Assembly (NCBI GenBank): GCA_963818695.1
Contig: CAWFTG010000001.1
Coordinates: 186,001-250,000, forward strand
DNA: 64,000 bases
Source: AP-15 sp963818695
GTDB taxonomy: Bacteria > Pseudomonadota > Alphaproteobacteria > ATCC43930 > CGMCC-115725
Direction of reading: 5' to 3'
The notes under the pieces are model-generated. The model was not told the origin of the DNA. It did not search any database and worked only from the letters and a program-made list of their open reading frames with translations. Below, piece by piece: positions 61,428 through 64,000 of the stretch. How positions within the stretch are numbered: the stretch's first letter is position 1; the number at the start of each line of letters is the position of its first letter. Position numbers and translations under genes: made by a program.

Positions 61428-62712
61428 ATGAAATTCGGACTTTTCTACGAGCATCAGCTGCCGCAGCCTTGGGCCGAGGATTCCGAGCTGCGTCTTTATC
61501 AACAGGCCCTCGACCAGGTCGAACTCGCCGACCGGCTCGGCATCGACTATGTCTGGGAAGTCGAGCACCATTTCCTCGAAGAGTATTCGCACTCTTCGGC
61601 GCCCGAGGTGTTTCTCGCCGCCTGCTCGCAGCGCACCAAGCGGATCCGGCTCGGCCACGGCATCGCCTTGATGCCGCCCAAATACAATCATCCGGCTCGG
61701 GTCGCCGAACGCATCGCTACACTGGACCTCGTATCGAACGGCCGCGTCGAGTGGGGCACGGGCGAGTCGGCGACGGCGGTCGAGATGGGCGGGTTCGGCA
61801 TCGACCCGCAGGAAAAAGAGGCGATGTGGCAGGAGGCGACCGAGCAGGCCGCCAACATGCTGGCGATGCGGCCGTATCCCGGTTTTCAGGGACGCTGGTT
61901 CGACATGCCGTGCCGCAATCTCGTGCCGAAGCCGGTGCAGAAGCCGCACCCGCCGATGTGGGTCGCATGCTCGCGGCGCGAAACGATCCACCGCGCCGCC
62001 AGAGCCGGGCTCGGCGCGCTTGGCCTTTGCCTTTCTCGAACCCGAGCAGGCCGCGAGATGGGTCGAGGAATATTACGGCATCATCAAATCGCCGGAGTGC
62101 GTGCCGATCGGCCACAGCGTCAATCCGAACCTCGCGATCGTCACCGGCATGTCATGTCACCCTGACGAGGCCGAAGCGGTCCGTCGCGGGCTCGACGGCT
62201 TCCGCTTCTTTGGCTATTCGCTCGGCTATTACGCGGTGTTTGGCGAGCACAGGCCGGGGCGGGCCGATCTGTGGGAGCGCTTTTTGCAGATCAAGGACCA
62301 GCTGCCGGAGAACGCCGGGCGCGGCGGCATCGGCACCCCCGCGCAATTGCGCGAGCATCTGAGCCGCTATGAGAAGGCCGGCATCGACCAGGTCATGTTC
62401 GTCCAACAGAGCGGCGCCAATCGGCACGAGCACATCTGCAAGTCGCTCGAAATTTTCGCCGGCCAAGTGATGCCTGAGTTCAAGGAACGCGAGCAGGCTC
62501 GGGCCGCGCGAAAACAGCGCGAGCTGGCGCCTTTTATCGAGGCGGCGTTGGCGCGCAAACCGCGCATGGCGCCAGTCCTCGACGCCGACATCCCGCGCGT
62601 CGAAGCCTTCGGGCGCAAGGCCCCGTCGCCAATCGTCAGTTCCGATCGCGGCGGGGCTATTTCAATACCGACCCAGGATCCGCTCGCCGCTCGCGAAGCT
62701 GGACGGCCTTAA
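61428..62712 (+). CDS. LLM class flavin-dependent oxidoreductase, one frameshift
   Basis: ATG 61428: MKFGLFYEHQLPQPWAEDSE, LGIDYVWEVEHHFLEEYSHSSAPEVFLA (in blocks, EHH site), YNHPARVAERIATLDLVSNGRVEWGTGES and VQKPHPPMWVACSRRETIH. Near 62015 an extra T in GCGCTTGGCC breaks the frame; the other frame runs LAFAFLEPEQAARWVEEYYG to 62712. With one base removed, 427 residues, close to its neighbour at 59213-60472 but only distantly similar, so not a recent duplicate. Same presumptive operon. Confidence 0.88.
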
Positions 62713-63046
62713 AAATCTACTGACGGTCTACTGAGGGACCCACCAGGCGGCGCAGGATACCGACGGCCACCGGCTCTGCCGCGTTTTTCGAGTTCAACGC
62801 GTGTAGACCCTCTCCCGGATTGCGGGAGCGTCGCGAGTGGGGGGCATTGCGCCCGAGCTATTTTAAACAAATACGCTAAAACAAAGGCGCGGCCCAACTT
62901 GAATGCGCGCCTCCTTCAATGTTAAAGAAGTTTGCTTGATAAAGTTCGAACTCGATCTGCCAAGCCCGGAGCCGAGGGGCGCCTCGGGCGCAGTGGCCAA
63001 CCGATCTGCTTTCGAATACCCAGACGCGGGCGGCTCGGCTGTGGGA
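62713..63046. other. intergenic region with repeat fragment, AT-rich segment and leader hairpin
   Basis: Holds a degraded copy of the CCCTCTCCCGG...GCGGGAG repeat (62808-62845), then an AT-rich segment 62865-62945 (ATTTTAAACAAATACGCTAA) that probably carries the promoter of the channel gene: TTGAAT at 62899-62904 with TTAAAG 17 nt later is a possible pair. CCGAGG-GGCG-CCTCGG (62972-62987) forms a hairpin in the leader. No gene seen. Confidence 0.4.
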
Positions 63047-64000
63047 GTGAAAAATTTGCGGACCCTGAGGGGCTGCATTGCAGCAATCATCCTGTTCGCG
63101 ACTTTGCTGTCGGGGATCGTCGCGGCATTCGCCGCGGCTGAGAACCGCCCGGCCGCCGCCAGCGAGGCGACGCCGCCGCAAATCCAGCAGCTGCTGACCT
63201 TGCTTGCCGACCCGAAGGTTGAAACCTGGCTGAAGCAGCAGAACCAGGCGAAGGCCGCTGCGGCATCGATGCGAGACAACGAGTCGAGAGTCGGTTTCGC
63301 ACGCCCTCGATTCCCGTCTCGCCGCGATCCGCGAGCACATTGTTGCTCTTGCCGATACGATCCCCGATGTGCCGAACCAGTTCGAGCGAGGCGCAGCCCG
63401 CGTCAGCGCGGAACTCGGCGAACACGGCAGGGCCAAGGTCCTGTTGCTGCTGGCGGTCTTTGTCGGTCTGGGAATGGGTGTCGAGTGGCTATTCGGCAAG
63501 GCGACGGAGAGGAGTCGTCGCCATCTCGATGCTCTTCCCCTGCAAACCGTCGCGAGCCGCGTGCATCTCGTCGCCATTCGCTTTGCCTTTGCGGTCGGCA
63601 TGGTTGTCGCCTTTGCTCTCGGCAGCGTCGGCCCCTTCCTTGCGCACGATTGGCCACCGCTGCTGCGCGAGATGCTGTTCGGTTTGCTGATCGCCTTTCT
63701 CGCGCTGCGTATTGCGATCGTTATCGGCCGCTTCCTGCTGGCCCCGCGTCACGAGCGGTTCCGCATCATTCCGACGAGTACGGTGGCCGCGCGCTTCTGG
63801 TACCGGCGGCTCGTCATGTTTGTCGGCTGGTTCGCCTTCGGCTGGGTGTGGGTCGGGCTGCTCGACACCCTCGGCTGGTCGTTGGAAGGGCGCCAGCTCG
63901 TCGCCTACGTGCTCGGGCTCGGGCTCCTTGCGATTGCGCTGGAGGCGGTATGGCGCCGGCCCGCCCCGATCGACGAGAGCACCGAAGCGTCGTCGCCTGT
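63047..64000 (+). CDS. mechanosensitive ion channel family protein, 5' part, one frameshift, cut by window edge
   Basis: GTG 63047 (or 63041) opens VKNLRTLRGCIAAIILFATLLSGIVAAFAAAE, a signal peptide or first helix, then PQIQQLLTLLADPKVETWLKQQ, the periplasmic helical start of a Rhizobiales MscS subfamily. Near 63290 the frame is lost; the other frame resumes VSHALDSRLAAIREHIVALADTIPDVPNQFERGAARVSAELGEHG (in blocks) and continues with membrane helices (VLLLLAVFVGLGMGVEWLFG, LVAIRFAFAVGMVVAFALG, EMLFGLLIAFLALRIAIVIG, FVGWFAFGWVWVGLLDTLGW) up to the edge. The pore domain would be beyond 64000, so the family call rests on the N-terminal architecture. Confidence 0.65.
   Translation, partial: MKNLRTLRGCIAAIILFATLLSGIVAAFAAAENRPAAASEATPPQIQQLLTLLADPKVETWLKQQNQAKAAAASMRDNESRVGFARPRFPSRRDPRAHCCSCRYDPRCAEPVRARRSPRQRGTRRTRQGQGPVAAGGLCRSGNGCRVAIRQGDGEESSPSRCSSPANRREPRASRRHSLCLCGRHGCRLCSRQRRPLPCARLATAAARDAVRFADRLSRAAYCDRYRPLPAGPASRAVPHHSDEYGGRALLVPAARHVCRLVRLRLGVGRAARHPRLVVGRAPARRLRARARAPCDCAGGGMAPARPDRREHRSVVAC

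Overview
This is a GC-rich chromosomal window from an alphaproteobacterium, most likely a soil Hyphomicrobiales (Bradyrhizobium/Xanthobacteraceae-like) or a close relative. The evidence is the F1-ATPase inhibitor subunit zeta (DUF1476), a FixK/FNR-like site beside a phosphoketolase/universal-stress block, many solute-binding proteins and acyl-CoA/aromatic accessory enzymes, and several extragenic palindromic repeats of alphaproteobacterial type. I found no rRNA, tRNA, CRISPR array, transposase or phage gene, and no stand-alone transcription regulator gene.

Layout. 1-4650: two tandem peptide-type ABC solute-binding proteins (the first cut by the window edge), then a decayed hemerythrin gene and a decayed PQQ alcohol dehydrogenase. 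5121-8217: a small secreted protein, a UGSC-family selenoprotein with an in-frame UGA (Sec) codon and a plausible SECIS hairpin, its conserved partner gene, and an MpaB-type oxygenase. 8234-13695: DUF3775 protein, phosphoketolase, two universal stress proteins and a CBS protein, with a FixK/FNR-like box. 13697-19227: ferritin-like di-iron protein overlapping an acyl-CoA-dehydrogenase-like flavoenzyme, amidase with a small partner, an SDR and a methyltransferase. 19261-24485: a wrecked SAM-cyclase-AAA-TPR gene, a broken hicA with intact hicB, a GYD protein and a Phd/VapC-type module with its operator. 24664-31858: CoA transferase, TauD dioxygenase, DEAD-box helicase with a structured leader, ATPase inhibitor zeta, NRDE protein, PurS and a hybrid histidine kinase. 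31971-38471: a D-erythronate-type catabolic cluster (denD, otnI, otnK, otnC) with a branched-chain-type binding protein and an MFS transporter. 38525-43820: ion homeostasis (K+/H+ antiporter, Kup, MscS channel). 44079-46379: SDR plus FAH hydrolase, and a double cold-shock protein. 46691-50472: secreted beta-helix protein and a decayed zone. 50550-54951: TPP-dependent E1 alpha/beta, amidohydrolase, an unusual SDR and a dead DUF488 gene. 54985-62712: small membrane proteins, DsbA-like isomerase, fumarase-superfamily lyase, DUF3237, two luciferase-like flavoenzymes and an alpha/beta hydrolase. 62713-64000: start of a second mechanosensitive-channel-type gene, cut by the right edge.

A striking property is how many genes carry a single-base indel: amidase, two SDRs, methyltransferase, CoA transferase, DEAD helicase, otnI, kup, DUF1348, the second luciferase-like enzyme, CBS and others. 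Correcting one base (two in CBS) restores family-typical length in most of them, and the indels usually lie in or next to short mononucleotide runs. This looks more like consensus-sequence error than biological decay for those genes. A smaller group (hemerythrin, PQQ dehydrogenase, cyclase, hicA, acyl-CoA dehydrogenase fragment, DUF488) carries several lesions or truncations and looks truly dead.
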